Part shown: positions 33,344-41,164 of the stretch, piece after piece
Numbering within the stretch: position 1 is the stretch's first letter
How the letters are laid out: each line of letters begins with the position of its first letter
NCBI GenBank assembly: GCA_938036435.1
Contig: CALHPU010000105.1
Coordinates: forward strand, 1-47,384
Length of the DNA stretch: 47,384 nucleotides
Direction of reading: 5' to 3'
Source: an uncultured Pirellulaceae bacterium
GTDB taxonomy: Bacteria; Planctomycetota; Planctomycetia; Pirellulales; Pirellulaceae
Program-made: the position numbers and the translations under genes
Notes under the pieces: generated by a model
What the model was told of the DNA's origin: nothing
The model's database searches: none
Seen by the model: only the letters and a program-made list of their open reading frames with translations

Positions 33344-35002
33344 TCAGTTAGAGAGTTGTCCCCCAAGAATTTCCACCGAAAACGAGCCTTCTAGACGAGT
33401 TTTATCACGCCAAAACAAAATTCTCGGGACCTCTGTCGTGGTGTCGATGACCGCCTCGGCCCTAGAAGTTCCTATTCCGTCTCCGAAATAGCCAACCACT
33501 TCGGCATTATAAACGTCACCACCGACACAAATATAAGGCATCAATTGCTGCATCGTTGGCACATCAACAAGGAACTCGGTCAGCAACCATGTCTCATAAT
33601 TTCGATTCAGATCTAAAAACTCAGGATCGTCCAATTCGAACTCGCGTACTTGAATGATCGTGTCAATCAATTCAGTATCTAACCCCGGGATCCCTTCAAG
33701 AACTCGACGCGGTGCTTGCATAATGTTAATGCGACCAGGAATCGACTCCCCTTCATAAACGGTCAACTGCTTCATCCCCGTTAACAGCGACAAGCCGATC
33801 GTCTCAGTGGTGATAGGCGATCTGAGATACACCGTTTGCCCATCGTCGTTCTCTACGTTGACCCACCGATTTACAAGATCCACCACACTAGCAAAACGAA
33901 AATCTTCTTCTGGCTCGATTCCCAGATCCGGAGGAAATGCACTCGCCTCTTGGACCAAACCGTCTTCCTCATCTTGTTCCGATGGCGCATTTCCCGGTCC
34001 ATGAAGACGGAATTGCAAAATAAAATTCGTCCACTGGTCGTTGAACGCACTTTTAAGGTCATCGTTAAGTTGGTCCAGATCCTCACCATTGATGTTTACT
34101 CTTTTCAGGCCCTCATCGTTGAGGTTCGATTCCTTACTGAACAGCGTGATATAGTTGGCCCATCCCAAGTATTGGTCCGCGTCCAGCGATGAAGCGTTGG
34201 TATCGATGGTTTCTTCGGTGTCTAACACGCCGTTTCGATTTGTGTCTAACGAAAAAAGCAACTCAGGAGTGACTCCTCTGACCAGCAACAATTCGTCCAG
34301 ACTATCCAGCGGTCCATTCTTTGGGGCGTAGGCTGGCGTGAGGCCACTGTAGTAGCCCGATTCGGTGCCAAACTCGCGTTCTTCATTATCCTCATCGACC
34401 CAGTCTAATATGGAATCAGCGATCTCTTCAGTCATCTCCGGTAGCGACATAAGAATCTGTCGCGCGCTTCCCGGAGTCCATTTATCGAAAAACGGTAAAG
34501 CGTTAAGATTGATTTTGCTGGATTCGTCCACCAAGCCGAAACGGTAACCCTCAGGAATTCCGTCGTCGTTCATCGCGGGAGCGACCACTGTAAATCGCCC
34601 CGTGAATTCGAGATTGTTCAAATCGATCGCGGCGGGAATCGCTTGGAACTGCGTTGGGTTGTCCCAAAGCCCGCCTTTGGCATGAATGTCTTGACGAGCG
34701 GCCGACAGAAACAAACGCGTGTAATCGACACCCGAATCGGCGAGGTATTTGGATTGCACGCGCCGCGCCAAAACGCGCGACGCTTGTTCTTCCACTTGCA
34801 TCAGCGACATAAAAGTTAACGCAGCAAGTGTCATAAAGACCACCGTCACCAAGACAATCAACAAAAGAACACCGCTTTGACGCTCGCGATGCTGGCGGCA
34901 ACGCGTATCCGAAGTCGCAAGGCGTTGGACGGATATAGAGCACCATCTCGAATCTCTGGTCAGATTGGCTACGCAAGAATTTCGCGCGTTTGATTTACCC
35001 AT
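33344..35002 (-). CDS. GspK-like minor pseudopilin with an unusually long leader
   Basis: A 552-residue minor pseudopilin. SGVLLLIVLVTVVFMTLAAL (43-62) is the hydrophobic N-terminal helix after the prepilin-peptidase site, with Gly at position 44, followed by YLADSGVDYTRLFL and the GspK-type alpha domain (INLNALPFFDKWT, ILDWVDEDNEEREFGTESGY). I place the start at the second ATG (35002), five bases after GGAGG; the first ATG (35008) touches the Shine-Dalgarno. The gene overlaps gspJ by 8 bases. The leader of 44 residues is much longer than usual because codons 10-33 are made from a 69-bp repeat (34905-34973). Removing it would leave about 21 residues, a normal length. Confidence 0.8.
   Translation of the reverse strand: MGKSNARNSCVANLTRDSRWCSISVQRLATSDTRCRQHRERQSGVLLLIVLVTVVFMTLAALTFMSLMQVEEQASRVLARRVQSKYLADSGVDYTRLFLSAARQDIHAKGGLWDNPTQFQAIPAAIDLNNLEFTGRFTVVAPAMNDDGIPEGYRFGLVDESSKINLNALPFFDKWTPGSARQILMSLPEMTEEIADSILDWVDEDNEEREFGTESGYYSGLTPAYAPKNGPLDSLDELLLVRGVTPELLFSLDTNRNGVLDTEETIDTNASSLDADQYLGWANYITLFSKESNLNDEGLKRVNINGEDLDQLNDDLKSAFNDQWTNFILQFRLHGPGNAPSEQDEEDGLVQEASAFPPDLGIEPEEDFRFASVVDLVNRWVNVENDDGQTVYLRSPITTETIGLSLLTGMKQLTVYEGESIPGRINIMQAPRRVLEGIPGLDTELIDTIIQVREFELDDPEFLDLNRNYETWLLTEFLVDVPTMQQLMPYICVGGDVYNAEVVGYFGDGIGTSRAEAVIDTTTEVPRILFWRDKTRLEGSFSVEILGGQLSN
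34905..34973. repeat. 69-bp palindromic repeat, copy 3, inside gspK coding sequence
   Basis: GTATCCGAAGTCGCAAGGCG on the left, AATCTCTGGTCAGATTGGCT and ACG on the right. By hand alignment without gaps it agrees with 23938-24006 at 51 of 69 positions. As 69 is a multiple of three, its presence does not shift the reading frame; it encodes roughly residues 10-33 of the leader. Confidence 0.75.
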
Positions 35003-36002
35003 TGCCATCCTCCTGCTCGACGATCTCAGCAGCCGGAATGTGAACGACGGCGCGGTAGGTTTCCAAGTCCTCTCGATTTGTATTGCCAAACCCAACGGTC
35101 CCGATACTTCCGGCCCGCGCTGGATCAATCAAAACATAAATCTCAACGGCCAGCGGAAAGCCGCCCATCTCTTCGGAGTCCCACTCGGTGAACCAACCCG
35201 AACCATCAAAGTAACGAAACGAGACTTCGACGACTTCGTGAGCCACCAATTCGCTGTACTGATCGGGTTCGCCCACGACCTCCAGACCCTCAAACTTTGC
35301 AACCGAACGATCCACTTGCCGACGGAACAAACCGCCGGTAACAGTCTGCCTTCGAGCGGTCTGAAAAGCGCTGACGTTGCGCTGTTGATTTGGTCCATTG
35401 CTTTCTGAAACGAAATACGAGACCGTTTTCACATCCGCGAGGGTATTGGAAATTTCCTGATCGCTAACGATCGAAGGGTGATACTCGTCGATACGTGGCA
35501 AACGGCTGATGTCGATGCTAACAAGATTTGATGTTCCAATAAAAACCGGAGCTCCGTCTACTTCAGGTTCCGCAATCTCTTCTTCGAATTCTGAATCGGA
35601 TTCAGAGTCGCTAGATGTTGGGACCGAAGCACCAGAGTCGCCAAGCTGTGCGAGTTGTTCAAGTTGCTCCAGCTGTTCCAAGGGATCATCACTGACCTCA
35701 ATATCGGCGATGGATTGGCCTGCCGCCAGTTGGATCGACTGGAAAAGATCTTGTAAACCCGCGTACTCGTTCGCCTTGTATTGAATGCCTGCGCGGAGAT
35801 CGTTCTGCATCATTGCGAGAATTCCACGAGCGGCCTGTTTACGTTCGATGCTGGCTTGTACGCGCGTTAAAGTCAATCCGTTGGTTTGAATCGCGTTGGC
35901 AATCAAAGTGACGATTACCACAGTCAGTGATAGCGCCAGCAATAACTCCAACAATGTGTAGCCGCTAAAACGCCGTGTTCGCTGATTGAGAATCTTACGC
36001 AT
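34995..36002 (-). CDS. GspJ-like minor pseudopilin with acidic insert
   Basis: A 335-residue minor pseudopilin. The leader ends RRFSG and is followed by YTLLELLLALSLTVVIVTLI, a type IV pilin-like helix with Glu near position 5 after cleavage. The long globular part fits GspJ by position between I and K and by size. Residues about 104-155 hold a low-complexity insert: repeated EQL units (LEQLEQLEQLAQL) followed by a Ser/Asp/Glu run (SDSESDSEFEEE). The gene's ATG overlaps the gspI stop by one base (TAATG), with GGAGG just upstream, and its last codons overlap gspK. Confidence 0.75.
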   Translation of the reverse strand: MRKILNQRTRRFSGYTLLELLLALSLTVVIVTLIANAIQTNGLTLTRVQASIERKQAARGILAMMQNDLRAGIQYKANEYAGLQDLFQSIQLAAGQSIADIEVSDDPLEQLEQLEQLAQLGDSGASVPTSSDSESDSEFEEEIAEPEVDGAPVFIGTSNLVSIDISRLPRIDEYHPSIVSDQEISNTLADVKTVSYFVSESNGPNQQRNVSAFQTARRQTVTGGLFRRQVDRSVAKFEGLEVVGEPDQYSELVAHEVVEVSFRYFDGSGWFTEWDSEEMGGFPLAVEIYVLIDPARAGSIGTVGFGNTNREDLETYRAVVHIPAAEIVEQEDGNG

Positions 36003-36427
36003 TATTCCTCCACCGGAACATAATCCGGGTCAGGCAACATACGAACAATCGACATCGAAATCGCTCTGGCGTTCTCCCGGCTAACAGCCACTGTGGTCAA
36101 CAGCAAGCCGGGCACATCGGATTGAACCGTTTCGACTGAATACTCCCATCCCGGAACGTTTGGAATGGTTGCACCTGAGGTCGAACCAAAATCGATCGAT
36201 CCTGCAGCTAATTCCGCCATCACGGAGTCACACAAGATCGTGGCGTCACTCAAGTCACGGGCTTTGACGGCACTTCGATACCCAGCAAAAAACACTTGGC
36301 CAATGATCGCCATGGAAGTTCCAAGAATTGCGATCGAAAGAATCACCTCCAATAGACTCAGACCGCCTCGACAGGATTGCCGACGTTTTGCTCTGAGTTT
36401 CGAATTGCTAAATCCGCTTTTCAACAT
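36002..36427 (-). CDS. GspI-like minor pseudopilin
   Basis: A 141-residue minor pseudopilin with a basic leader ending CRGG, then LSLLEVILSIAILGTSMAII, the prepilin-peptidase cleavage region and hydrophobic helix with Glu at the fifth position. The small globular part (about 90 residues; GWEYSVETVQSD, LLLTTVAVSR) fits GspI size and fold. It follows gspH after 19 bases and is coupled to gspJ through TAATG. The assignment to I rather than V is from order and size. Confidence 0.75.
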   Translation of the reverse strand: MLKSGFSNSKLRAKRRQSCRGGLSLLEVILSIAILGTSMAIIGQVFFAGYRSAVKARDLSDATILCDSVMAELAAGSIDFGSTSGATIPNVPGWEYSVETVQSDVPGLLLTTVAVSRENARAISMSIVRMLPDPDYVPVEE

Positions 36428-36446
36428 GATTCTAGTAGGCTTGTCC

Positions 36447-37037
36447 TTATTGATCGACTTTGACCGAACGGGCAGCCCCAGTCAGCCCGCGGAGAACAAT
36501 CGCGTAACGATTACGACGATTGTCTGAAATGAAAATCGTTGCGTCTTGAGATGTTCCGTCAGGGTAAAACAAGACCGGTTGAATGGAATCGTTGTCAATC
36601 TTGACGTCGCCGAGCGTTTGCGCGGATCGCGAATCGGCTTCTATCGATCCGGCGGCGAATCGAATCCCCGGAGGTAAGAAATTGTCTTCGTAACCTGTGT
36701 AAATTCGATTCTTCAGCTGCGCCCTCTGACGTGCTGCGATTCCAGATTGCTGAGGAAGATTTGTAAATCTGGCAACGTTGAACCAATTGTTTTCGGGGAA
36801 GAAAAACAGTGCTTGGACATCACCAGTCTTAATCGCCTCAACCCGCGCTCTACCCATTTCCACACGCACACGGTCCGCACCTTGCTTGAGCGCCTGTCGC
36901 CCGATCATGCGTGTCACCATCGGAGTCGCCAAAGAGGCGATCATGACGATGATTCCCAACACCAAAATCAACTCGATCAACGTGAACGCACTACGCGGTC
37001 CGTATTGAGGTTGATTGGTTTTTCTGGGAAGCAACAT
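36447..37037 (-). CDS. GspH-like minor pseudopilin
   Basis: A 196-residue pseudopilin. After a leader ending YGPRSA comes FTLIELILVLGIIVMIASLA, a well-formed prepilin-peptidase site and helix (FTLIE). The position just after the cleavage site is preceded by Ala rather than the usual Gly, a tolerated but uncommon residue. The C-terminal domain has DGTSQDATIFISDN and RYAIVLRGLTGAARSV, a pattern of GspH/FimT-type pseudopilins. It is separated from gspG by a 319-base stretch of repeats and from gspI by 19 bases. Confidence 0.8.
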   Translation of the reverse strand: MLLPRKTNQPQYGPRSAFTLIELILVLGIIVMIASLATPMVTRMIGRQALKQGADRVRVEMGRARVEAIKTGDVQALFFFPENNWFNVARFTNLPQQSGIAARQRAQLKNRIYTGYEDNFLPPGIRFAAGSIEADSRSAQTLGDVKIDNDSIQPVLFYPDGTSQDATIFISDNRRNRYAIVLRGLTGAARSVKVDQ

Positions 37038-37080
37038 GGCTTATTTCGTAAGTTCGCAATGGCAATTTGATAATGCATAT

Positions 37081-37285
37081 CACAGTCGCCTTTCGCTCTG
37101 AGGCTCTGAGGCTGTGATTTTTTTTAAAATAGCTTCTACTCTGTTAGCCGTTTGGGCGCTAGCCCCGGTTTTGGGAGCTTCAGCCCTCGTTCAACCTGGG
37201 CTGGGGCCAAAACGGCTAATAAAATTAAAGTCTCTCCGCGAAAGATGCTTAACACGCTACTTTCACGGAGCGAAAGATGACTATG
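37081..37285. repeat. outer palindrome in gspG-gspH gap
   Basis: CACAGTCGCCTTTCGCTC (37081-37098) is complementary to GAGCGAAAGATGACTATG (37268-37285) at about 15 of 18 positions. A second internal pair, CTCCGCGAAAG and CTTTCACGGAG (37232-37270), makes a hairpin at the right end. The 37143-37220 palindrome lies inside. Confidence 0.65.
37143..37220. repeat. GTTAGCCGTTT palindrome, copy 1 (nested)
   Basis: GTTAGCCGTTTGGGCGCTAG at the left and CTGGGGCCAAAACGGCTAAT at the right; the outer TTAGCCGTTT is matched for 10 bases by its reverse complement. A worn copy lies at 46692-46760. Confidence 0.7.
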
Positions 37286-37356
37286 CTTTTGCTCAACAAG
37301 TTGCCAAGTGGCTCACACCACCGGCAGTACTTGCCTCAACTAATTATTGCCCTGCC

Positions 37357-37821
37357 CTAGCCTTTACCCGGGATGTCATCGGCAGTCCCGTGCTGGCCAT
37401 CTTTACCGGCCGAGGAAATGAATACTTCATCGGTTGCGTCTTTGGCCGAGTACTTATAAGGATTCTGCCAAGGATCTTTTGGAATCTTTGGCTCCGATAG
37501 GTAAGGCCCGCCCCAGCTGGATTGATTCATGCCCGCTGGCAGAGTGACCAGGTCTTCCAGCTTTTTAGGAAACGACAGTGTCGACAACTTGTAGTTGATG
37601 CACTGCGTCTTGAGCGTGCTGATCTGCGTGAACGCTGCCTTGTTCTGCGCGTTACCTTGCATGCTGAGCACCGCGACGGTGGATAGCGACGCAAGGATGA
37701 CCAAAATCGCCATCACCAACAAGAGTTCTAGCAACGTAAAACCTTGGCGACTTTGGCGTCGCATTGTTCGATTCAACTTCACTCGACCAACTTTCTTAAA
37801 TTTTGCTTCTGTAAAACGCAT
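37357..37821 (-). CDS. gspG: GspG-type major pseudopilin
   Basis: A 154-residue major pseudopilin, the fibre subunit of the type II secretion-like machine. SRQGFTLLELLLVMAILVIL is the prepilin-peptidase site and helix with Glu5. GGPYLSEPKIPKDPWQNPY and SSAGKDGQHGTADDI are the classical GspG C-terminal blocks that bind calcium. Start ATG 37821 follows AGGAG with eight spacing bases. It lies 77 bases downstream of gspF and before the repeat-filled gap. Confidence 0.93.
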   Translation of the reverse strand: MRFTEAKFKKVGRVKLNRTMRRQSRQGFTLLELLLVMAILVILASLSTVAVLSMQGNAQNKAAFTQISTLKTQCINYKLSTLSFPKKLEDLVTLPAGMNQSSWGGPYLSEPKIPKDPWQNPYKYSAKDATDEVFISSAGKDGQHGTADDIPGKG

Positions 37822-37898
37822 CTCTTCATCTCCTAGTATTTAGTGACAAGTCTTTTACAGGCTCGTCTTAGTTTTTAGGCTGTTTTGCTTCGTCCAAA

Positions 37899-39113
37899 CT
37901 ATCCCATCGCGCTTCCCATTTTCATAATTGGCAGCAGCAAAGCCACCACCACGATCAAGACAATTCCTGCCATGATCATCAGCATCAGAGGCTCGATCAA
38001 TTTTACCATTAGGTCCAATCGACGAATCGTTTGCTTTTCTAAGCCGTCGGAAATATTAACCAACACTGAATCCAACGAATTGGATTCTTCTGCAACGCTG
38101 ATCATTTCAGTAACGTTGTACGGGAAATGGCCAGACTTCTTAAGTGGAACGGACAAGGACTCTCCCGCCGTAATGTTTTCTGAAGCGTCCGCAATTGCCT
38201 CCGACAGCACGCGATTACCTGCTGCGTCGCGACTGATTTCGAGTGCTTTCAAAATTGGCACGCCGTTCTTGAGTAACGTGCCCAGAACGCGACAGAATCT
38301 TGCAACAGCCAGCGAGAGAAAAATCCCGCCAAGCATTGGTATCTTAATTTTGACACGGTCTAACCAGCGTTTGCCCTTGTCGGAGTTCAATTGAACTTTC
38401 ACGACGAGGCCAATTATCAGCATTAAAATTAGAGCTGGGATGCCCCAAACTTGTACTCGTCGACTGAACGCCAACAGTGCTTCAGTGATCCACGGCAGTT
38501 GCCCCTTGGCACGCAACGTGGAAAACATCGTCTCGAACTGCGGAACGAAGTAAACCAACAACACGGTCACGATCACGCTTCCCATGCTCATTAAAACCGC
38601 AGGGTAGATCATCGCCCCAATGGTCCGCGATCGCAGTTCGGATTGTTGCTCGGTAAACGCCGCGACACGCGAAAGGGCGTCCTCTAGGAATCCGCCTTCT
38701 GCTCCGGCGCGAGACATGTTGATTGCCATGTCGCTGAAAATCTTTGGATGGGCCGCAAACGCCTCGGATAAATCCACACCGTCTTCGACTCGACGAATGA
38801 CATCGTCCAGTGCCGTTTTAAGCGACGGGATTTTGGTTTGCTGACCGAGAATCTTCAATGACTTCAGCAACGGCACGCCATTGGATAGCAGAGAAGCCAT
38901 TTGCTCATAGAACACAGCAATCTTTTGGTCGCTAATTCCTCCACCTATCGAGCTCAGCGAGAAGCCTTTTGACTCTTTGGGCGCATCGACCTTAATTGGA
39001 AACAACGACTGGTTTGACAGCGCATTGGTCACCTCGACTTCCGTGTTTGCGGTCATCGTTCCGGAGACTTTGGCTCCGTCTAGCCCGCGCGCGATATAGG
39101 TGAATTCTGGCAT
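37899..39113 (-). CDS. gspF: GspF/PilC-type inner-membrane platform protein
   Basis: A 404-residue polytopic protein with two T2SSF domains. The N-terminal head MPEFTYIARGLDGAKVSGTM is diagnostic of the family. Helical cytoplasmic lobes (FYEQMASLLSNGVPLLKSLK; RFCRVLGTLLKNGVPILKAL) are the duplicated core, each with LxNGVPxLKxL; hydrophobic spans lie near residues 170-195, 225-245 and 370-395. It connects the ATPase to pseudopilin assembly. The stop is 77 bases upstream of gspG and the start 27 bases after gspE. Confidence 0.95.
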   Translation of the reverse strand: MPEFTYIARGLDGAKVSGTMTANTEVEVTNALSNQSLFPIKVDAPKESKGFSLSSIGGGISDQKIAVFYEQMASLLSNGVPLLKSLKILGQQTKIPSLKTALDDVIRRVEDGVDLSEAFAAHPKIFSDMAINMSRAGAEGGFLEDALSRVAAFTEQQSELRSRTIGAMIYPAVLMSMGSVIVTVLLVYFVPQFETMFSTLRAKGQLPWITEALLAFSRRVQVWGIPALILMLIIGLVVKVQLNSDKGKRWLDRVKIKIPMLGGIFLSLAVARFCRVLGTLLKNGVPILKALEISRDAAGNRVLSEAIADASENITAGESLSVPLKKSGHFPYNVTEMISVAEESNSLDSVLVNISDGLEKQTIRRLDLMVKLIEPLMLMIMAGIVLIVVVALLLPIMKMGSAMG

Positions 39114-39140
39114 GAATTTGTGTCGTAGACCCGCGGTCGA

Positions 39141-40835
39141 TTAAACCCGGTCACCTTTGGTGATACGTAGTATTTCGTCAATGGAAGTGTGACCGAGCAA
39201 GACTTTCGCCCAACCGTCATCTCGTAACGTTTTCATTCCGCCAGCAATCGCGGCTTTCTTGATCTCCCAAGTGCTGACGCCTTCGTGAGCCAGTTCTCGC
39301 AGAGAATCATCAACCACCAACAATTCGTAGACACCAAGGCGTCCTCGGTAACCAACGTCGCGACACTCGCGACAGCCAACCGGCTCGTAGATGGTGGCGT
39401 CCTTCAGTTTGTTAGTCGGAAAATCCGAAGGTACATCGGCCGCTTTTAGGCTCACGGCTTTCTTACAGTCGCACAAACGACGCACCAAACGCTGGGCCAT
39501 AACCGCCTCGACTGTACTGGCGACAAGAAATGGCTCCACGCCCATGTCGCTCATTCGAGTAAACGCTCCAGCGGCATCGTTGGTGTGCAGTGTGCTAAAG
39601 ACCAAGTGGCCTGTAAGTGAAGCTTGAATCGCATTTTCTGCAGTTTCCAAATCGCGAATTTCACCCACCAAAACCACATCAGGATCGTGACGCAAAATAC
39701 TACGCAGCGAATGCCCGAACGTCAAACCGATCTTATGATGCACTTGAATCTGGTTGATCCCATCTAACTGGTATTCAACCGGGTCCTCGGTAGTGATGAT
39801 TTTTGTTGTCGGATCATTGATCTCAATCAGAGAACTATACAGCGTCGTTGTTTTACCTGAACCGGTCGGACCCGTTACCAGAATAATTCCGTGCGGCATG
39901 CGAATCAGCTTGCTAAAGATCTCGCGCGTCTCCTCGCCCATGCCAAGGCTCTCGAGGTTGAAGACCATCGAGCCCTTGTCCAAGATCCTCATCACAAGGC
40001 TTTCACCATGGATCATTGGGATGACCGACACACGAACATCCACATCGCGCCCTTGGTATCGAAGCTTAATCCTTCCATCCTGAGGCAGTCTTTTCTCGGC
40101 GATGTTCAATTTGGCCATGATCTTCAGGCGACTGATGATCGCTGAACGAAAATGGTTGATTTCCGCCGGGACAGGTTGAGTATGCAGGATACCGTCGATC
40201 CGATAGCGAATAACAATTGCGTCCTTTTGCGATTCAATATGAACATCACTGGTACGCGTTTCGATGGCCTCCAAAAGAATCTCGTTCACGAGTCGAACAA
40301 CGCTGGCCTCTTGTGCCATTTCAGAAAGTTCGCTGCCGTCGAGCTCGAGTTCTTCAAGCAGTTCGATGCCGCTCTCTTCGATCTTCTGTTTAATCAGCCC
40401 CTCGATCGTCTCACCGCCGACGCCCAAGTGGGTCTTGATTAGTTTGGCGATCTCGCTTTTTTCAGCTAAAACAGGTTCGACCATCAGCCCCGTTGCGGCG
40501 CTGATCTCATCCAAAGGATAGAAATCCAGCGGATCGCTGGTGGCCACGAACAGCGTGTTACCGTCTTTGCGGATCGGGAACAGGATCTGGCGATAGATTA
40601 TCTTTTGAGGAAAGTCCTTGAGCAGCGCGAGGTCTACTTCTGTGTTGTTGAGATCAACAAACTCAACTCCCGCCTCGCGAGCCAGCGTCTCAAGTGCTTT
40701 AAATTTATCTACGGCACCGCTACCGACCAAATGGGCCAACAATTCGTCCCCGGAAAGCGCGTGGGGAGTCTGGGAGGAGGCCAGTTGATCAGAATTGATC
40801 AGGCCTTGTTCCAGTAAAATTGAGCCAATTTCCAT
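39141..40835 (-). CDS. gspE: GspE/PilB-type assembly ATPase
   Basis: A 564-residue hexameric ATPase that powers pseudopilin assembly at the inner membrane. N-terminal residues 1-145 form a GspE_N/MshEN-like domain (MEIGSILLEQGLINSDQL). The core has RYRIDGILH and RVSVIPMIHGESLVMRIL, the Walker A GPTGSGKTT (322-330), Asp boxes, and DPDVVLVGEIRD (384-395) as Walker B. The C-terminal zinc motif is LCDCKK...CREC (CxC and CxxC), the tetracysteine module of GspE/PilB. It is first in the operon, so its upstream region (40836-41000) should hold the main promoter. Confidence 0.96.
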   Translation of the reverse strand: MEIGSILLEQGLINSDQLASSQTPHALSGDELLAHLVGSGAVDKFKALETLAREAGVEFVDLNNTEVDLALLKDFPQKIIYRQILFPIRKDGNTLFVATSDPLDFYPLDEISAATGLMVEPVLAEKSEIAKLIKTHLGVGGETIEGLIKQKIEESGIELLEELELDGSELSEMAQEASVVRLVNEILLEAIETRTSDVHIESQKDAIVIRYRIDGILHTQPVPAEINHFRSAIISRLKIMAKLNIAEKRLPQDGRIKLRYQGRDVDVRVSVIPMIHGESLVMRILDKGSMVFNLESLGMGEETREIFSKLIRMPHGIILVTGPTGSGKTTTLYSSLIEINDPTTKIITTEDPVEYQLDGINQIQVHHKIGLTFGHSLRSILRHDPDVVLVGEIRDLETAENAIQASLTGHLVFSTLHTNDAAGAFTRMSDMGVEPFLVASTVEAVMAQRLVRRLCDCKKAVSLKAADVPSDFPTNKLKDATIYEPVGCRECRDVGYRGRLGVYELLVVDDSLRELAHEGVSTWEIKKAAIAGGMKTLRDDGWAKVLLGHTSIDEILRITKGDRV

Positions 40836-40939
40836 TTGATTGTGCGTGCGTGGTCAATGAGAATCCAAAAGGGGATCTTTGGAGTGTAAATTATACAGCG
40901 CCACTAATGCTTGCGCGTTTTGGGGGCTAATTTATGATT

Positions 40940-40968
40940 TTGACAAGTAAACGGGATGAGGTTTATAT
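40940..40968 (+). promoter_or_regulatory. sigma70-like promoter, no gene downstream
   Basis: TTGACA (40940-40945) and TTATAT (40963-40968) with the ideal 17-base spacer. Transcription would begin near 40975 and head away from gspE, toward the 3' end of the oppositely oriented Spy-like gene. Confidence 0.5.
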
Positions 40969-40974
40969 GGGTTA

Positions 40975-41062
40975 GTCTTATTTCGCTTCGCAAAAGTACC
41001 GATGAGTAAACGCCGCGTCCTGCTACTTGTAATACTACGTTGCAGAACACGGCATTGTTTTT
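40975..41062 (+). ncRNA. candidate small RNA
   Basis: A putative transcript of about 88 bases between the promoter at 40940-40968 and a terminator-like hairpin: GCCGCGTCCTGC (41012-41023) pairs with GCAGAACACGGC (41042-41053) at 10 of 12 positions and is followed by ATTGTTTTT. On the minus strand the hairpin has no T-run, so it is not simply the terminator of the Spy-like gene. No family is recognised. Confidence 0.35.
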
Positions 41063-41164
41063 CATTGAAGCACAATATCCCCTACTAAGATTTGCGGATC
41101 AAAGTTGCACGAAAACAGTAAGTGCCTCGCGAATTGGGAAAAATGAAGTGGATCTTGCTGACGC

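Larger units (their letters stand above)
37038..37356. other. repeat-filled gap inside the secretion operon
   Basis: Unlike the other short junctions in this operon, gspG and gspH are 319 bases apart. The gap holds two nested palindromes (37081-37285 outside 37143-37220) and a fragment of the 24105-24280 type (CTCACACCACCGGCAGT near 37309). An open frame crosses it on the plus strand but runs antisense into gspG and is not credible. Confidence 0.7.
40836..41164. other. intergenic region upstream of the secretion operon
   Basis: About 330 bases with no coding sequence. A minus-strand TATAAT box (40895-40890) faces gspE but lacks a good -35. On the plus strand there is a well-formed promoter and terminator pair with no gene between them (candidate small RNA at 40975-41062). 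Confidence 0.5.

Noticed and set aside
34120..34135. GAGGTTCGATTCC, like a tRNA T-loop
   Set aside because: It lies within the gspK-like coding sequence and no acceptor or anticodon stem can be built around it.
35002..35128. Longer start for the gspK-like gene, about 42 codons upstream
   Set aside because: That would overlap gspJ by over 130 bases and lacks a ribosome site; GGAGG sits five bases before ATG 35002.
35640..35690. Short tandem repeat that could be a CRISPR or VNTR array
   Set aside because: It is the coding sequence of EQL units in the GspJ-like protein; there are no spacers and repeats are only 9 bases.
37114..37500. 128-codon plus-strand frame beginning with a hydrophobic stretch
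   Set aside because: Its second half is antisense to gspG, which has clear pseudopilin motifs, and its first half is a palindromic repeat; the hydrophobic start is chance.
40890..40895. Minus-strand TATAAT box before gspE as a full promoter
   Set aside because: No acceptable -35 hexamer lies 16-19 bases upstream and there is no extended -10, so it is only mentioned.
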